DNA from: Anderseniella sp.
Lineage (GTDB): Bacteria > Pseudomonadota > Alphaproteobacteria > Rhizobiales > Aestuariivirgaceae
Assembly: GCA_028289645.1 (NCBI GenBank)
Contig: JANQOK010000016.1
Coordinates: 682,001 to 746,000 of the forward strand
Direction of reading: 5' to 3'
Length of the DNA: 64,000 nucleotides
Part shown: piece after piece, positions 54,157-63,710 of the stretch
How the letters are laid out: every line of letters begins with the position of its first letter
Position numbering within the stretch: the first letter of the stretch is position 1
The notes under the pieces: generated by a model
The model's input: the letters and a program-made list of their open reading frames with translations, nothing else
The model's database searches: none
What the model was told of the DNA's origin: nothing
Translations under genes and position numbers: made by a program

Positions 54157-55614
54157 GTGAGCGGCCATCCCATCATCGTCTGGTTCACACAGGACCTGCG
54201 CCTCAGCGACAATGCCTGCCTCAGCGCCGCGGTCGCGGCCGGCCGCCCGATCCTGCCGGTCTACATTCTTGATGACACGACACCAGGCGAGTTCGCCATG
54301 GGCGGCGCCTCGCGCTGGTGGCTGCGTCAATCCCTGGCCTCGCTGGCATCGTCGCTGGAAGCGTTGGGCGGCAGGCTGGTGTTGCGCCGCGGTCAGGCGC
54401 TCGGCGTGCTTGAGCGGCTGATCGCCGAAACCGGTGCGCAAGGGGTCTACTTTTCGCGCAGTTATTCACCATGGTCCGGCGAGCAGGAGAAGAAAATTGC
54501 CGCGCACTGCGCAGCCGAGGGGCTTGAATGCCGGCGGTTTTCGGGATTTCTGCTGCATGAACCCGAGGCGATCAGAACCGGAAGTGACGGACCGTACAAG
54601 GTCTATACCCCGTTCTCACGAAACTGCCTGTCCCGCGACATAACCCGGAGACCAAGGCCGGCACCGGAAAGAATGAATTTCTACGGCGCAGACGTTGCCG
54701 GCGACAGCCTCGACGATCTGAATCTTTACCTGGGCAAACCGGACTGGGCGGCTGACTTCCCGAAACGCTGGACACCGGGCGAGGCCGGCGCCCGTGAAAA
54801 ACTGAAGCATTTTCTCGACAATGCTGTTGGCGACTACGACGAGGCCCGCAACCTGCCGGATGTGAAAGGCACCTCGCGCCTGTCACCGCACCTGCATTTC
54901 GGCGAGATCAGCCCGCTGCAGTGCTGGGCCGCCACCAGCCATGCCGTCGCGTCGGCGCGCGGCAGCATTGACCGGGGTGCGCATACCTTCGAGAAGGAAA
55001 TCCTGTGGCGGGAGTTTTCCTACCACCTGCTGCACTACTGGCCGGACCTGCCGAACGAACCGTTCAAACCGGAATTTGCTGACTTTCCCTGGTTGCAGGA
55101 CGATGAAAAGCTTGCCTGCTGGCAACAGGGCAAGACCGGGTTTCCCATCGTGGATGCCGGTATGCGCGAGCTGTGGACGACCGGATGGATGCACAACCGG
55201 GTTCGCATGATCGTGGCGTCTTTCCTGGTCAAGAACCTGCGTATTCCCTGGCAAGTGGGTGAGCAGTGGTTCTGGGACACGCTGGTCGATGCGGATATCG
55301 GCTCCAATTCGGCAAGCTGGCAGTGGGTGGCAGGTTGCGGGGCCGACGCAGCGCCCTATTTCCGCATCTTCAACCCCATTCTTCAGGGCGAGAAGTTCGA
55401 CAAGCGCGGCGGTTACGTCCGGCGCTGGGTGCCGGAATTGTCCGGGCTACCCGACAAGTTCATTCACAAGCCGTGGCAGGCCCCGGCTGAGGTGCTTGTC
55501 GCCGCCGGGGTGGAACTTGGCGCCACCTATCCACGGCCGATTGTCGACCTGGGCGAGACCCGCGACGCTGCTCTTGCAGCCTACAAGACCATCAGGAAGC
55601 CCGACGCGGCATAG
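54157..55614 (+). CDS. phrB: Deoxyribodipyrimidine photolyase
   Basis: The 485-residue enzyme uses blue light to split UV-induced cyclobutane pyrimidine dimers. It starts at GTG 54157 (MSGHPIIVWFTQDLRLSDNA), with the N-terminal antenna-binding Rossmann domain, then the FAD domain containing LWREFSYHLLHYWPDL, DAGMRELWTTGWMHNRVRM and LVDADIGSNSASWQWVAGCG, the standard class I photolyase signatures. It follows the desulfhydrase-family gene by 63 bases on the same strand. Confidence 0.95.
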   Translation: MSGHPIIVWFTQDLRLSDNACLSAAVAAGRPILPVYILDDTTPGEFAMGGASRWWLRQSLASLASSLEALGGRLVLRRGQALGVLERLIAETGAQGVYFSRSYSPWSGEQEKKIAAHCAAEGLECRRFSGFLLHEPEAIRTGSDGPYKVYTPFSRNCLSRDITRRPRPAPERMNFYGADVAGDSLDDLNLYLGKPDWAADFPKRWTPGEAGAREKLKHFLDNAVGDYDEARNLPDVKGTSRLSPHLHFGEISPLQCWAATSHAVASARGSIDRGAHTFEKEILWREFSYHLLHYWPDLPNEPFKPEFADFPWLQDDEKLACWQQGKTGFPIVDAGMRELWTTGWMHNRVRMIVASFLVKNLRIPWQVGEQWFWDTLVDADIGSNSASWQWVAGCGADAAPYFRIFNPILQGEKFDKRGGYVRRWVPELSGLPDKFIHKPWQAPAEVLVAAGVELGATYPRPIVDLGETRDAALAAYKTIRKPDAA

Positions 55615-55663
55615 AGCGGCGGGCGATTTAATGAACCGATTTAACTGCCTGCCGCTCCAGGTG

Positions 55664-56569
55664 TCATACCGGTCCGCCCGGCGGACGACGCTGGAAACGG
55701 CTGGTGAGAAAGTTGACGAATGCACGCGTCTTGGCTGGCCGGTACCTGTCCGGCGGGTAGATCGCGTGCAACGCGATCGGGGCCGGTTCGAACCCTTCCA
55801 GCACGGGCACCAGCGCGCCGCCGGCCAGTTCATCGGCGGCAATGAAGGCCGGCAGCAGGACAATACCCTGGCCGGCCAAGCTGGCCAGCTTCAGCACGTC
55901 GCCATTGTTCGAACACAGCACGGGTGACACCGCCAACCGGTTTGAGTTGCCGAGCCCACGCAACGGCCAGTGCATCTCGCTGCCCATATGGCCATAGTGC
56001 AGGATGGCATGGTCAGCGAGGTCGGCGGGCGTACGCGGACGGCCTCGGTCCTCCAGATAGGCCGGGCTTGCGCACATCAGCCTGCGGATCGGACAGATCT
56101 TTCTGGCGATCAGCGATGACGGCTGCAGATCGCCGATGCGCAGGGTTATGTCGAAACCTTCCTCATAAGGGTCGACAAACCGGTCGTTGACGTTCAGCGA
56201 CACGGTGATATCCGGATGCTGGCGCATGAAGTCGTTGACGGCGGGCGCAATATGGCTGACGCCGAACGTCATCGGCGCATTGATCTGCAAGAGGCCCTTC
56301 AATTCACCGGTCAGGTCTCCGGCGGCGGCTTCCGCCTCGGCCATGTCATCAACCAGGGCGCGGGCGCGCTCGACAAACACCTGGCCGGCTTCGGTCAGCG
56401 CCATGGTGCGCGTGGTGCGCACCAGCAACTGCGCGCCCAAATGATCTTCCAGTGCCGTTACCAGGCGCGACACCTGAACCCGCGACAGCCCCAGCTTGCG
56501 CCCGGCTGCCGCAAACCCGCCCTCATCCACGGCGGTGACCAGAGCCTTCATGCTGTCGAATCGGTCCAT
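55664..56569 (-). CDS. LysR family transcriptional regulator
   Basis: The 301-residue product has an N-terminal winged helix-turn-helix (AVDEGGFAAAGRKLGLSRVQ then VSRLVTALEDHLGAQLLVRT) and a periplasmic-binding-protein-like effector domain. It is divergent from the pirin-SDR-reductase operon with 137 bases between. The perfect palindrome at 56613-56631 lies in that gap and is the likely binding site. LysR regulators near pirin and quinone/FMN reductase genes often respond to electrophiles or redox stress. Confidence 0.92.
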   Translation of the reverse strand: MDRFDSMKALVTAVDEGGFAAAGRKLGLSRVQVSRLVTALEDHLGAQLLVRTTRTMALTEAGQVFVERARALVDDMAEAEAAAGDLTGELKGLLQINAPMTFGVSHIAPAVNDFMRQHPDITVSLNVNDRFVDPYEEGFDITLRIGDLQPSSLIARKICPIRRLMCASPAYLEDRGRPRTPADLADHAILHYGHMGSEMHWPLRGLGNSNRLAVSPVLCSNNGDVLKLASLAGQGIVLLPAFIAADELAGGALVPVLEGFEPAPIALHAIYPPDRYRPAKTRAFVNFLTSRFQRRPPGGPV

Positions 56570-56612
56570 GGGCCAATTGTAGCTTGAATTGCAACAATGC
56601 GTATACAGTTTC

Positions 56613-56631
56613 GATTATTGTCTCAATAATC
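56613..56631. promoter_or_regulatory. Palindromic operator between the LysR gene and the pirin operon
   Basis: GATTATTG and CAATAATC form a perfect 8-base inverted repeat around a 3-base spacer, 44 bases before the LysR start and 76 before the pirin start. AT-rich dyad symmetry in a divergent LysR gap is typical of LysR binding sites. Confidence 0.6.
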
Positions 56632-56706
56632 TTAAAGATTATCTTGTGGTTTCAATATCTGGATGAAATGCCCGGCCCGAGTGTGCCGGGGACAGGAGAC
56701 ACCGCA

Positions 56707-57405
56707 ATGCTGCAACTCAGACCTTCAGAACAACGCGGCCAGGCTGATTTTGGCTGGCTGAAATCAAAGCACAGCTTTTCGTTTGGCGGCTACCACGATC
56801 CCGAGCACATGGGCTTTGGGCCGCTTCGGGTCATCAACCAGGACATGGTCACTGCCGGTGGCGGGTTCGACACCCACGGCCATGCCGACATGGAGATCAT
56901 CTCCTATGTGCTGGACGGCGCCCTGGAGCACAAGGATTCGCTCGGCTCCGGTTCAGTGATCCGGCCAGGCGATGTGCAGCGCATGTCTGCCGGCACCGGT
57001 ATCAGGCACTCGGAGTTCAATGCATCGGCGACAGAGCCGGTGCACTTCCTGCAGATCTGGATCATGCCTGCAGAAACCGGGCTTGAACCGTCCTACGAAC
57101 AGCGCCACTTTGACCGCTCACAACGCCACAACACGCTGAAACTGGTGATCTCCGACACCCCTCAACCGGACGTATTGCAGATTCACCAGCGTGCAGATGT
57201 GTATGCCAGCCTGCTGGACAAGGATGAAAGCGTCCGCCACAAGCCGGATGCCGGACGCGGCCAGTGGATACAGCTTGCTGCTGGTGAGCTGCTGGTGAAT
57301 AGCGAACAGATGCGCGCCGGTGACGGTCTGGCCATATCCGGTGAAACAGAAATCAACATCAAGGCTCTCGACGACGCGGAATTTCTGCTGTTCGATATGG
57401 CTTGA
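56707..57405 (+). CDS. Pirin family protein
   Basis: The product is 232 residues from ATG 56707, after CAGGAG. It has the bicupin pirin fold with metal-binding histidines in FDTHGHADMEIISYVLDG and GTGIRHSEFNAS, and the opening KSKHSFSFGGYHDPEHMGFG. Pirins bind iron and some oxidise quercetin or modulate partner proteins. It is the first gene of the operon opposite the LysR regulator; the SDR gene follows after 31 bases. Confidence 0.92.
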   Translation: MLQLRPSEQRGQADFGWLKSKHSFSFGGYHDPEHMGFGPLRVINQDMVTAGGGFDTHGHADMEIISYVLDGALEHKDSLGSGSVIRPGDVQRMSAGTGIRHSEFNASATEPVHFLQIWIMPAETGLEPSYEQRHFDRSQRHNTLKLVISDTPQPDVLQIHQRADVYASLLDKDESVRHKPDAGRGQWIQLAAGELLVNSEQMRAGDGLAISGETEINIKALDDAEFLLFDMA

Positions 57406-57436
57406 CTGTTTCTCTGTAAAAAGGTGGTTCAACAAC

Positions 57437-58183
57437 ATGACGCAGATTGATCTTGCCGGCCAGGTGGCCGTGGTGACCGGTGGTGCCCAGGGCATCGGCC
57501 TGGCAGTGGCGAAAGCCCTGGCCGAGGCCGGCGCCAAGACGGCGCTGTGGGACATGGACGGGCCGCTTGCCGACAAGGCGGCTGCTGAACTGGGCGGCGA
57601 TGCGGCCGGGTTTGCGGCGGACGTCACAGACGAAGACGCAGTCGCTGCAGCACTTGCCGATACCGAAAAGGCTTTGGGACCGGTCTCGATACTGGTCAAC
57701 AGCGCCGGCATCGCCGGTCCCAATGCAACCGTGGCTGACTACGATCCTGCTGCCTGGCGTCAGGTCATCGACATCAACCTGAATGGCACTTTCTATGTCA
57801 ACAAGGCGCTGGTGCCCGGCATGGTCGAGCGCGGCTATGGCCGCATCTGCAACATCGCGTCCATTGCCGGCAAGGAAGGCAACCCCAACGCGTCCGCCTA
57901 TTCGGCGTCCAAGGCAGCGGTGATTGCATTGACCAAGTCGCTTGGAAAGGAGCTGGCCGATCACGACATAGCAGTGAACTGCGTGACGCCGGCCGCCGCC
58001 AAGACCAGAATATTCGACCAGATGAAGCAGGAACACATCGACTACATGCTGTCCAAGATCCCGCGCAACCGCTTCCTGCAGGTCGATGAGGCCGCCGACA
58101 TGATCGCCTGGATCGTCTCGCCGCAGAACAGCTTTACCACCGGCGCCGTATTTGATCTGTCCGGCGGGCGCGCAACGTACTGA
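57437..58183 (+). CDS. Short-chain dehydrogenase/reductase
   Basis: The product is 248 residues from ATG 57437. It has the NAD(P)-binding TGGAQGIGLAVAKAL (about 13-27), the NSAGIAGPNATV segment, the active-site serine in NIASIAGKEG and the catalytic YSASKAA tyrosine and lysine. It should oxidise or reduce a secondary alcohol or ketone, substrate unknown. It is the second gene of the pirin operon. Confidence 0.92.
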   Translation: MTQIDLAGQVAVVTGGAQGIGLAVAKALAEAGAKTALWDMDGPLADKAAAELGGDAAGFAADVTDEDAVAAALADTEKALGPVSILVNSAGIAGPNATVADYDPAAWRQVIDINLNGTFYVNKALVPGMVERGYGRICNIASIAGKEGNPNASAYSASKAAVIALTKSLGKELADHDIAVNCVTPAAAKTRIFDQMKQEHIDYMLSKIPRNRFLQVDEAADMIAWIVSPQNSFTTGAVFDLSGGRATY

Positions 58184-58238
58184 TATTGCCGGGGCCACTC
58201 GCCTCCATCCCGTTTCTTCAACTTCCGGAACCAATAAC

Positions 58239-58796
58239 ATGCCCGACCAACTGAATATCGTTGCCATCTCCGGCAGCCTGCGCACCAAATCTTTCAACAC
58301 CAGCCTGCTGCGGGCCATGCAGAGCATGGCAGGTGAGTCCATGGCGATGGATATCGCGACCCTGAAAGGCATCCCGGTCTATGACGGCGATGACGAAGAG
58401 GCCACAGGCGTTCCGCAGATCGTAACCGAGCTTGCCGAGAAGATTCGCGCCGCCGACGGCGTCATCATCGCAACGCCGGAATACAACTTTTCCATACCGG
58501 GCGGCCTTAAGAACGCGACTGACTGGATCAGCCGGGTGAAGAACCAGCCGTTCGGCAACAAGCCTGTGGGCGTCGTCGGCGCCGCTGCCGGCCCGCTCGG
58601 CACGGGGCGTTCGCAATACCAGCTGCGCCAGAACCTGGTCGGCCTGTCGGCCCTGACCATGTCCAAGCCGGAAGTGTTTGTGGGCTCGGCACATACAAAG
58701 TTTGCCGACGACGGCAGCCTCACCGACGAAGAGACCGGGAAATTCCTGAAAATCTGGCTGGAGGCCTTTGAGGCCTGGGTCCGGCGCGGGTTCTAG
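58239..58796 (+). CDS. NADPH-dependent FMN reductase family protein
   Basis: The product is 185 residues from ATG 58239. It has the flavodoxin-like pattern of the ChrR/azoreductase group: ISGSLRTKSFNTSLLRAM at the N-terminus and TPEYNFSIPGGLKNATDW in the middle, then GVVGAAAGPLGTGRSQYQLR. Members reduce quinones, azo dyes or metal ions using NADPH and FMN. It is the third gene of the operon, which suits redox or electrophile defence. Confidence 0.92.
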   Translation: MPDQLNIVAISGSLRTKSFNTSLLRAMQSMAGESMAMDIATLKGIPVYDGDDEEATGVPQIVTELAEKIRAADGVIIATPEYNFSIPGGLKNATDWISRVKNQPFGNKPVGVVGAAAGPLGTGRSQYQLRQNLVGLSALTMSKPEVFVGSAHTKFADDGSLTDEETGKFLKIWLEAFEAWVRRGF

Positions 58797-59280
58797 GGCC
58801 GGTCTGGCTCAAACAGAATATCTGAAAAAACAGCGCCCAAAAGGTCGCTCGCCCGTACTTCCTTTTCAGGATGTACGGGCGAGCATGGTACGCGCTGCTC
58901 GGGACGGCGACAGGAGCCACGCGACCAATTCCGAATCTGTCACAGCGCTGGAAAGACCGATGCGCCGTCATAAGAAGGGATTTGAAGATTGCCACAAAAC
59001 GCTTGAAGCGGTTGAACGTTCTAGTTGTTTTCGGCAGACCCCTCTGCTGCAAAACACAATGCTTGTCATTCGCGGCACCAGATGGGCCGAACTTGGGCAA
59101 TTCTGAGGCCAGGCGGCTTCCGGCGGCAATATCAAGCTGGACAACCGGCCCATAACGCCTGAATATCAGTCCAAAGGCCGGTTTTTCACCCGCAACTGGT
59201 GATGGCGAACGTTTCGGGAGACCCAAACTGATTCGGCACCGGCTATAAGAGCCCATTACAGGGCATATGGGAGCCAGTGA
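58797..59280. other. Intergenic region with a strong hairpin
   Basis: In these 484 bases I see no gene. The longest minus-strand frame, 58720-59313, lacks a ribosome site and overlaps the reductase gene's end. The hairpin at 58847-58884 is the main feature. Confidence 0.4.
58847..58884. terminator. Perfect 12-base hairpin after the reductase gene
   Basis: GCTCGCCCGTAC and GTACGGGCGAGC pair perfectly around a 14-base loop, 51 bases after the stop. No T-run follows on either strand, so it may stabilise the 3' end or bind protein rather than terminate. Confidence 0.5.
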
Positions 59281-59949
59281 ATGCCATATCGCATCGTTAT
59301 TGCAGACGATCACCCGTTGTTCCGGGATGCATTACGACTGGCCGTGCAGGATGCGCTGGCAGATGTGACGTTTGACGATGCGGGCTCTCTGAAGGAAACC
59401 TTGGACATACTTACTGCAGCGGACGATATCGACCTGTTGCTGCTGGATCTCAAGATGCCCGGTGTGCAGGGGTTTTCGGGCCTCATGCTGATGCGGGCAC
59501 AATTTCCTCTGGTGCCCGTCGTGGTGGTATCCGGCAGCGAGGAAACAAGCGTCATCAGCCGGGCCATCTCGCTGGGCGCTCTCGGTTTCATTCCGAAATC
59601 TGCGCCGGTTGAGGACATGCAGGCAGCCATTTCCGCAGTGTTGAACGGTGACGTATGGCTGCCGGAACATGTGGACCTCAGCACGCAGGACAATGCCGAA
59701 ATAGATGACCTGGCGCATCGGCTGTCCACCCTGACCCCGCAACAGACCCGGGTGTTGATGATGTTGCGCGAAGGCCTGCTCAACAAGCAGATTGCCTATG
59801 AACTGTCTGTCTCCGAGGCCACCGTGAAAGCGCATGTGTCGGCTATCCTGCAAAAGCTCAACGTGGACAGCCGCACCCAGGCGGTCATAGCCGCATCACG
59901 CATCGACGGCGATCAGGCTGATGCGGTGGACGCCGGCTTTTCAGCATAA
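59281..59949 (+). CDS. LuxR/NarL-type response regulator (CrbR-like)
   Basis: The 222-residue product has a receiver domain (VIADDHPLFRDAL; phospho-acceptor D56 in LLLLDLKMPG) and a C-terminal LuxR helix-turn-helix (LTPQQTRVLMMLREGLLNKQ; VSEATVKAHVSAILQKLNV). ATG 59281 follows GGGAGCC. It is convergent with the transporter-linked hybrid kinase, and by analogy with the CrbS/CrbR pair, which controls acetate use, it is probably its response regulator. Confidence 0.88.
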   Translation: MPYRIVIADDHPLFRDALRLAVQDALADVTFDDAGSLKETLDILTAADDIDLLLLDLKMPGVQGFSGLMLMRAQFPLVPVVVVSGSEETSVISRAISLGALGFIPKSAPVEDMQAAISAVLNGDVWLPEHVDLSTQDNAEIDDLAHRLSTLTPQQTRVLMMLREGLLNKQIAYELSVSEATVKAHVSAILQKLNVDSRTQAVIAASRIDGDQADAVDAGFSA

Positions 59950-59984
59950 GGCCGTCCACCTGCTGCGACAAATGTCCTTCGATG

Positions 59985-62900
59985 CTACTCCGCGGCTTCC
60001 GATTTTGTCTGCGCCATCATCAGTACGGTGCGCAACACTGCCGGGCGAACCGGTTTCCGCAGGTACGCCACGCCGGCAGCTTCCGATGCCGCCTGAACAT
60101 CCGCCGACCGCTCAGCCGTGATCAGAGCCGCAGAAAACGTCACGCCGGTGCTGTCACGCAACTCGTCGATCAGCTCAAGCCCGTTGTCAGACCCCAGGTG
60201 ATAGTCCATCAGCACCGCGTCATAGGGCCAGACCGCCTGGCTGTCCGCCAATTCACGGACAGCGTCGGCTGACGTTGCCGTATCCACGGCACAGCCCCAG
60301 CCTTCAAGCAGCGCACTCATGCCGTCAATGATCGCCGGTTCATTGTCAACCACCAGCACCGACAGCCCGGCGAGACTTGTCGAGCCGCGGACCGGCGCGG
60401 GTGCATCGAGCTGCACGGCTTCCTGCCTGCCTTGTGCCAGCGGCAGATCCAGCCTGAACAGGCAGCCCGATCCAGGCTCGGACTTAAGGGTCAGGGGATG
60501 CTGAAGCACGCGTGCCATGCGTTCAACGATGGACAGGCCAAGGCCCAGACCCTGAATGGCGGAATCTTCCGACTCCAGACGCTCAAACTCGCGGTACACC
60601 AACTGCTGCTTGTCAGGCGGAATACCAGGGCCGGTATCATGGACCTCCACACAAAGCCTGCCATTGCGGACCCGCGCGCCCATCAGCACCTTGCCCGAAA
60701 CGGTATACTTGATAGCGTTGCTGAGCAGATTCTGCAGGATACGCCGTATCAGGCGCCGGTCCGAGTAGACCATCCGGCTGCACGGCATGATGGTGAGGTC
60801 CAGTTGCTTGTCTTCGGCTGCGACCGAGAACTCGGTGCGCAACTGGTTCAGGATATCGTTGATCGAAAACGCCGACAGTTCAGGCTTGATGGCACCTGCA
60901 TCGAGCCGCGACATGTCGAGCAGTGCCGACAGTATTTCTTCCACTGCCTCCAGCGACAGATCGACATTGCGGACCAGCTGGCCGTCGGGACGCGATGCGG
61001 TGCGCTCCATCAGGGACGAGGTAAACAGCCTGGCCGCATTGAGCGGCTGCAGAATGTCATGTGAGGCGGCGGCGATGAACCGGGTCTTGCCGGCATTGAT
61101 TTCCACGGCGTCGGCGCGGGCCTTTTCCAACTGGGTGTTGAGCTTGGTCAGTTCGGCTGTGCGTTCTTTCACCCGCTGTTCCAGGGCTTCGGATGCATGA
61201 ACCCGCTCGGTGATGTCGGCAAAGGTGATGACCCGGCCATCATCAGGCATGGCATTGCTGCGAACCTCCAGCACCTTGCTGGTTTGCCTGCTGCGCAGAT
61301 GGAAAGCCTCGGTCTGGTTGGCCAGCAGACGCAGCAATTGCAGACTGGCCTCCGGCTGCGCCGCGGTGCCCAGAGCAAATTCCGAGTCCAGCCGCCGGAC
61401 AATATCGCCAAGTGGTACACCGACGCGGCCGAACTCCGGCGGCAGATTGAGCAGGTTGCGAAACTGCGTGTTCCAGCACACCAGCGCAAGGTCCTGATCG
61501 AACACCACAATGCCCTGTTCGACATGATCGATGGCCGACTGCAGCAGGTCACGGTTGTAGACGATGGCGTCGGATGCATCATCAAGAAGCCGCATAGCGC
61601 CGGCAGTGTGGCCGGCACCGCGTTGCAACAGGAGCGCCATGACCACGCGGGCAGACGCGGTGCCGATCGCACTGGCCAGCAGCCGTTCGGCAAATTTCAG
61701 CGTCTCCTGGTCGGCCATGCTGCGCGGTTTCAGCTTCTCCGCGCGGGCAATGTGCAGCTCGTCAAACGAGCGTTTGGTCCTTTCCTTGCCGAGATAGCGC
61801 TCCACCGTTGCCTGCAGTTGCTTGATGGACACTTCAGGCTGGTTCTGCGCCGGCAGGTTTTCCGTTTGCCCGCGCGGCATGAATGCCTGGGCCTGGGTGC
61901 GTTCGGCCGAATCAATCCCGGTAAACAAAGAAATCAGAATATAGGCACCGATATTGGCGGCCATTGACCAGACGACACCGTGGGTCAGTGCATCGAGATC
62001 ACTGCCGAACAAGTGCCGCGGCCGCAGCATTTCAATGTGGAACGGACCGTCGCTCATCAGGCCCGCCGGCAGCCACCCGGCATCGGCAAACAACGGCACA
62101 AGCAGAGTGTACGTCCACACGACAAAGCCGGCGACAAGGCCGAACATGGCACCACGGGCGTTGCCGCGGGTCCAGAACAGACCAAGGAAGAACGCCGGCG
62201 CAAACTGTGCCACAGCGGCAAACGACACCAGCCCGGTCTGGGCCAGTGCCGCGTTGTTGCCAATCATCAGATAGTAGGAATAGGCCAGGACCAGGATCAC
62301 ACCGATGGCAACGCGCCTGATCTGCAGAATGCGCGAGGTCATGTCGCCCTGCCACATCTGGCCGCTTGCACGACGCAGCATCAAGGGCATAACGATCGAG
62401 TTGCAAACCATGATCGACAGGGCCACGGTTTCCACGATCACCATGGCGGTTGCCGCCGACAGGCCTCCGATGAAGGCGATCATGGCCAGCAGCGGCTGGC
62501 CGTCGGCCACCGGCAGGGCCAGCACATAAGTATCACCGTCGACGGCCTGACCGTCGAACATCAGCAGTCCGGCAACTGCGATCGGGATGACAAAGATGTT
62601 GATCATCACCAGGTACAGCGGAAACGTCCAGGACGCCTTGCGGACATCATCCAGCGAGGTGTTCTCGACGACCGCGAGATGGAACTGGCGCGGCAGCAGG
62701 ATGACGGCACAGGTGGCCAGGAACGTCATCGTCATGAACCGCGGCAGATCAATAGGCTCGCTGAATAGTGCTGTTATTTCAGGGTTTTGCGACGCCCGTT
62801 CGTATAACTGCGCAGGACCGCCCATCATCACGAAGGTGATGAAAGCCCCGACCAGGATGAAGGCGATGAGCTTGACCAGGCTCTCCGCAGCGACAGACAG

Positions 62901-63479
62901 GATCAGGCCGTTCTGGTGTTCAGTGGCGTCCGCATGCCGGGTGCCGAACAGGATGGCGAAGACCGCCATGGAGATGGCAACGAACATGGGCCCGTCGCCA
63001 AACCCGGTCTCCAGTATGCCGGTGTCGACGCCCAGGGGGCCTAGCGCGCTGAGCGAAAGCGAGACGGCTTTCAGCTGCAACGAGATGTAGGGGACGATCC
63101 CGATCACCGCGATAAAGGCGGCTATCCCGCCGAGCAGCTGGTTCTTGCCATAGCGCGCCGACAGGAAATCGGCGATCGACGTGATGTTCTGTTCCTTGGA
63201 CAGGCTGACAATGCGCCTGACCAGCGGCCAGCCCAGGCCGACCAGGAGGATCGGCCCGAGATAGATCGGCAGGAAGTAGTAACCTGACGTCGATGCCAGG
63301 CCAACGCTGCCGTAAAATGTCCAGGAGGTGCAGTAAACCGCGAGCGACAGGGCATAGACATAGGGCCGGCCCACACCGCGGCGCATGCCCGACGCCGTAC
63401 GGTCGCCATAGGCGGCGATTGCGAACAATATGCCCACATAACCCAATGCAATGAGTATGACGCCCCACGTGGACAGCAT
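59985..63479 (-). CDS. Hybrid sensor histidine kinase with sodium/solute symporter domain (CrbS-like)
   Basis: The product is 1164 residues from ATG 63479 (TTG 63494 is also possible). The first 500 or so residues form a 12-13 helix transporter-like domain of the SLC5/SSSF type (ALSLAVYCTSWTFYGSVGLA). A linker, then a PAS segment (about 640-760, IDHVEQGIVVFDQDLALVCW), the kinase phospho-acceptor box ASHDILQPLNAARLF (about 805), ATP-binding NLLSNAIKYT and GLGLGLSIVERMA, and a C-terminal receiver (VLMDYHLGSDNG, about 1090) follow. This matches the CrbS-type acetate sensor. The adjacent response regulator supports that reading. Confidence 0.88.
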   Translation of the reverse strand: MLSTWGVILIALGYVGILFAIAAYGDRTASGMRRGVGRPYVYALSLAVYCTSWTFYGSVGLASTSGYYFLPIYLGPILLVGLGWPLVRRIVSLSKEQNITSIADFLSARYGKNQLLGGIAAFIAVIGIVPYISLQLKAVSLSLSALGPLGVDTGILETGFGDGPMFVAISMAVFAILFGTRHADATEHQNGLILSVAAESLVKLIAFILVGAFITFVMMGGPAQLYERASQNPEITALFSEPIDLPRFMTMTFLATCAVILLPRQFHLAVVENTSLDDVRKASWTFPLYLVMINIFVIPIAVAGLLMFDGQAVDGDTYVLALPVADGQPLLAMIAFIGGLSAATAMVIVETVALSIMVCNSIVMPLMLRRASGQMWQGDMTSRILQIRRVAIGVILVLAYSYYLMIGNNAALAQTGLVSFAAVAQFAPAFFLGLFWTRGNARGAMFGLVAGFVVWTYTLLVPLFADAGWLPAGLMSDGPFHIEMLRPRHLFGSDLDALTHGVVWSMAANIGAYILISLFTGIDSAERTQAQAFMPRGQTENLPAQNQPEVSIKQLQATVERYLGKERTKRSFDELHIARAEKLKPRSMADQETLKFAERLLASAIGTASARVVMALLLQRGAGHTAGAMRLLDDASDAIVYNRDLLQSAIDHVEQGIVVFDQDLALVCWNTQFRNLLNLPPEFGRVGVPLGDIVRRLDSEFALGTAAQPEASLQLLRLLANQTEAFHLRSRQTSKVLEVRSNAMPDDGRVITFADITERVHASEALEQRVKERTAELTKLNTQLEKARADAVEINAGKTRFIAAASHDILQPLNAARLFTSSLMERTASRPDGQLVRNVDLSLEAVEEILSALLDMSRLDAGAIKPELSAFSINDILNQLRTEFSVAAEDKQLDLTIMPCSRMVYSDRRLIRRILQNLLSNAIKYTVSGKVLMGARVRNGRLCVEVHDTGPGIPPDKQQLVYREFERLESEDSAIQGLGLGLSIVERMARVLQHPLTLKSEPGSGCLFRLDLPLAQGRQEAVQLDAPAPVRGSTSLAGLSVLVVDNEPAIIDGMSALLEGWGCAVDTATSADAVRELADSQAVWPYDAVLMDYHLGSDNGLELIDELRDSTGVTFSAALITAERSADVQAASEAAGVAYLRKPVRPAVLRTVLMMAQTKSEAAE

Positions 63480-63710
63480 GACGGTCGTATCCAAGCCCTT
63501 CTATGCCCGCTCGAGATGAGCAACCAAGCTATAAGTCTAGCAGAAGTCAGGTTGCAGGCAATCGAACATGCGAATGCAATTTAAGGTTGTGTTTCAGCCA
63601 ATTGAGCTTATTTTGCCCCTACTTTTAGTTCATGATAATTGACGCTAAGAGTTGCAAAACGCCTGTCGCAACAGCGGCAGCGTTTGAATACCATCTAGAG
63701 GGGAAATACC

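Noticed and set aside
58720-59313. Minus-strand frame of 197 codons after the FMN reductase gene
   Set aside because: Overlaps the end of the reductase gene and the start of the response regulator gene, with no start signal and no recognisable fold.
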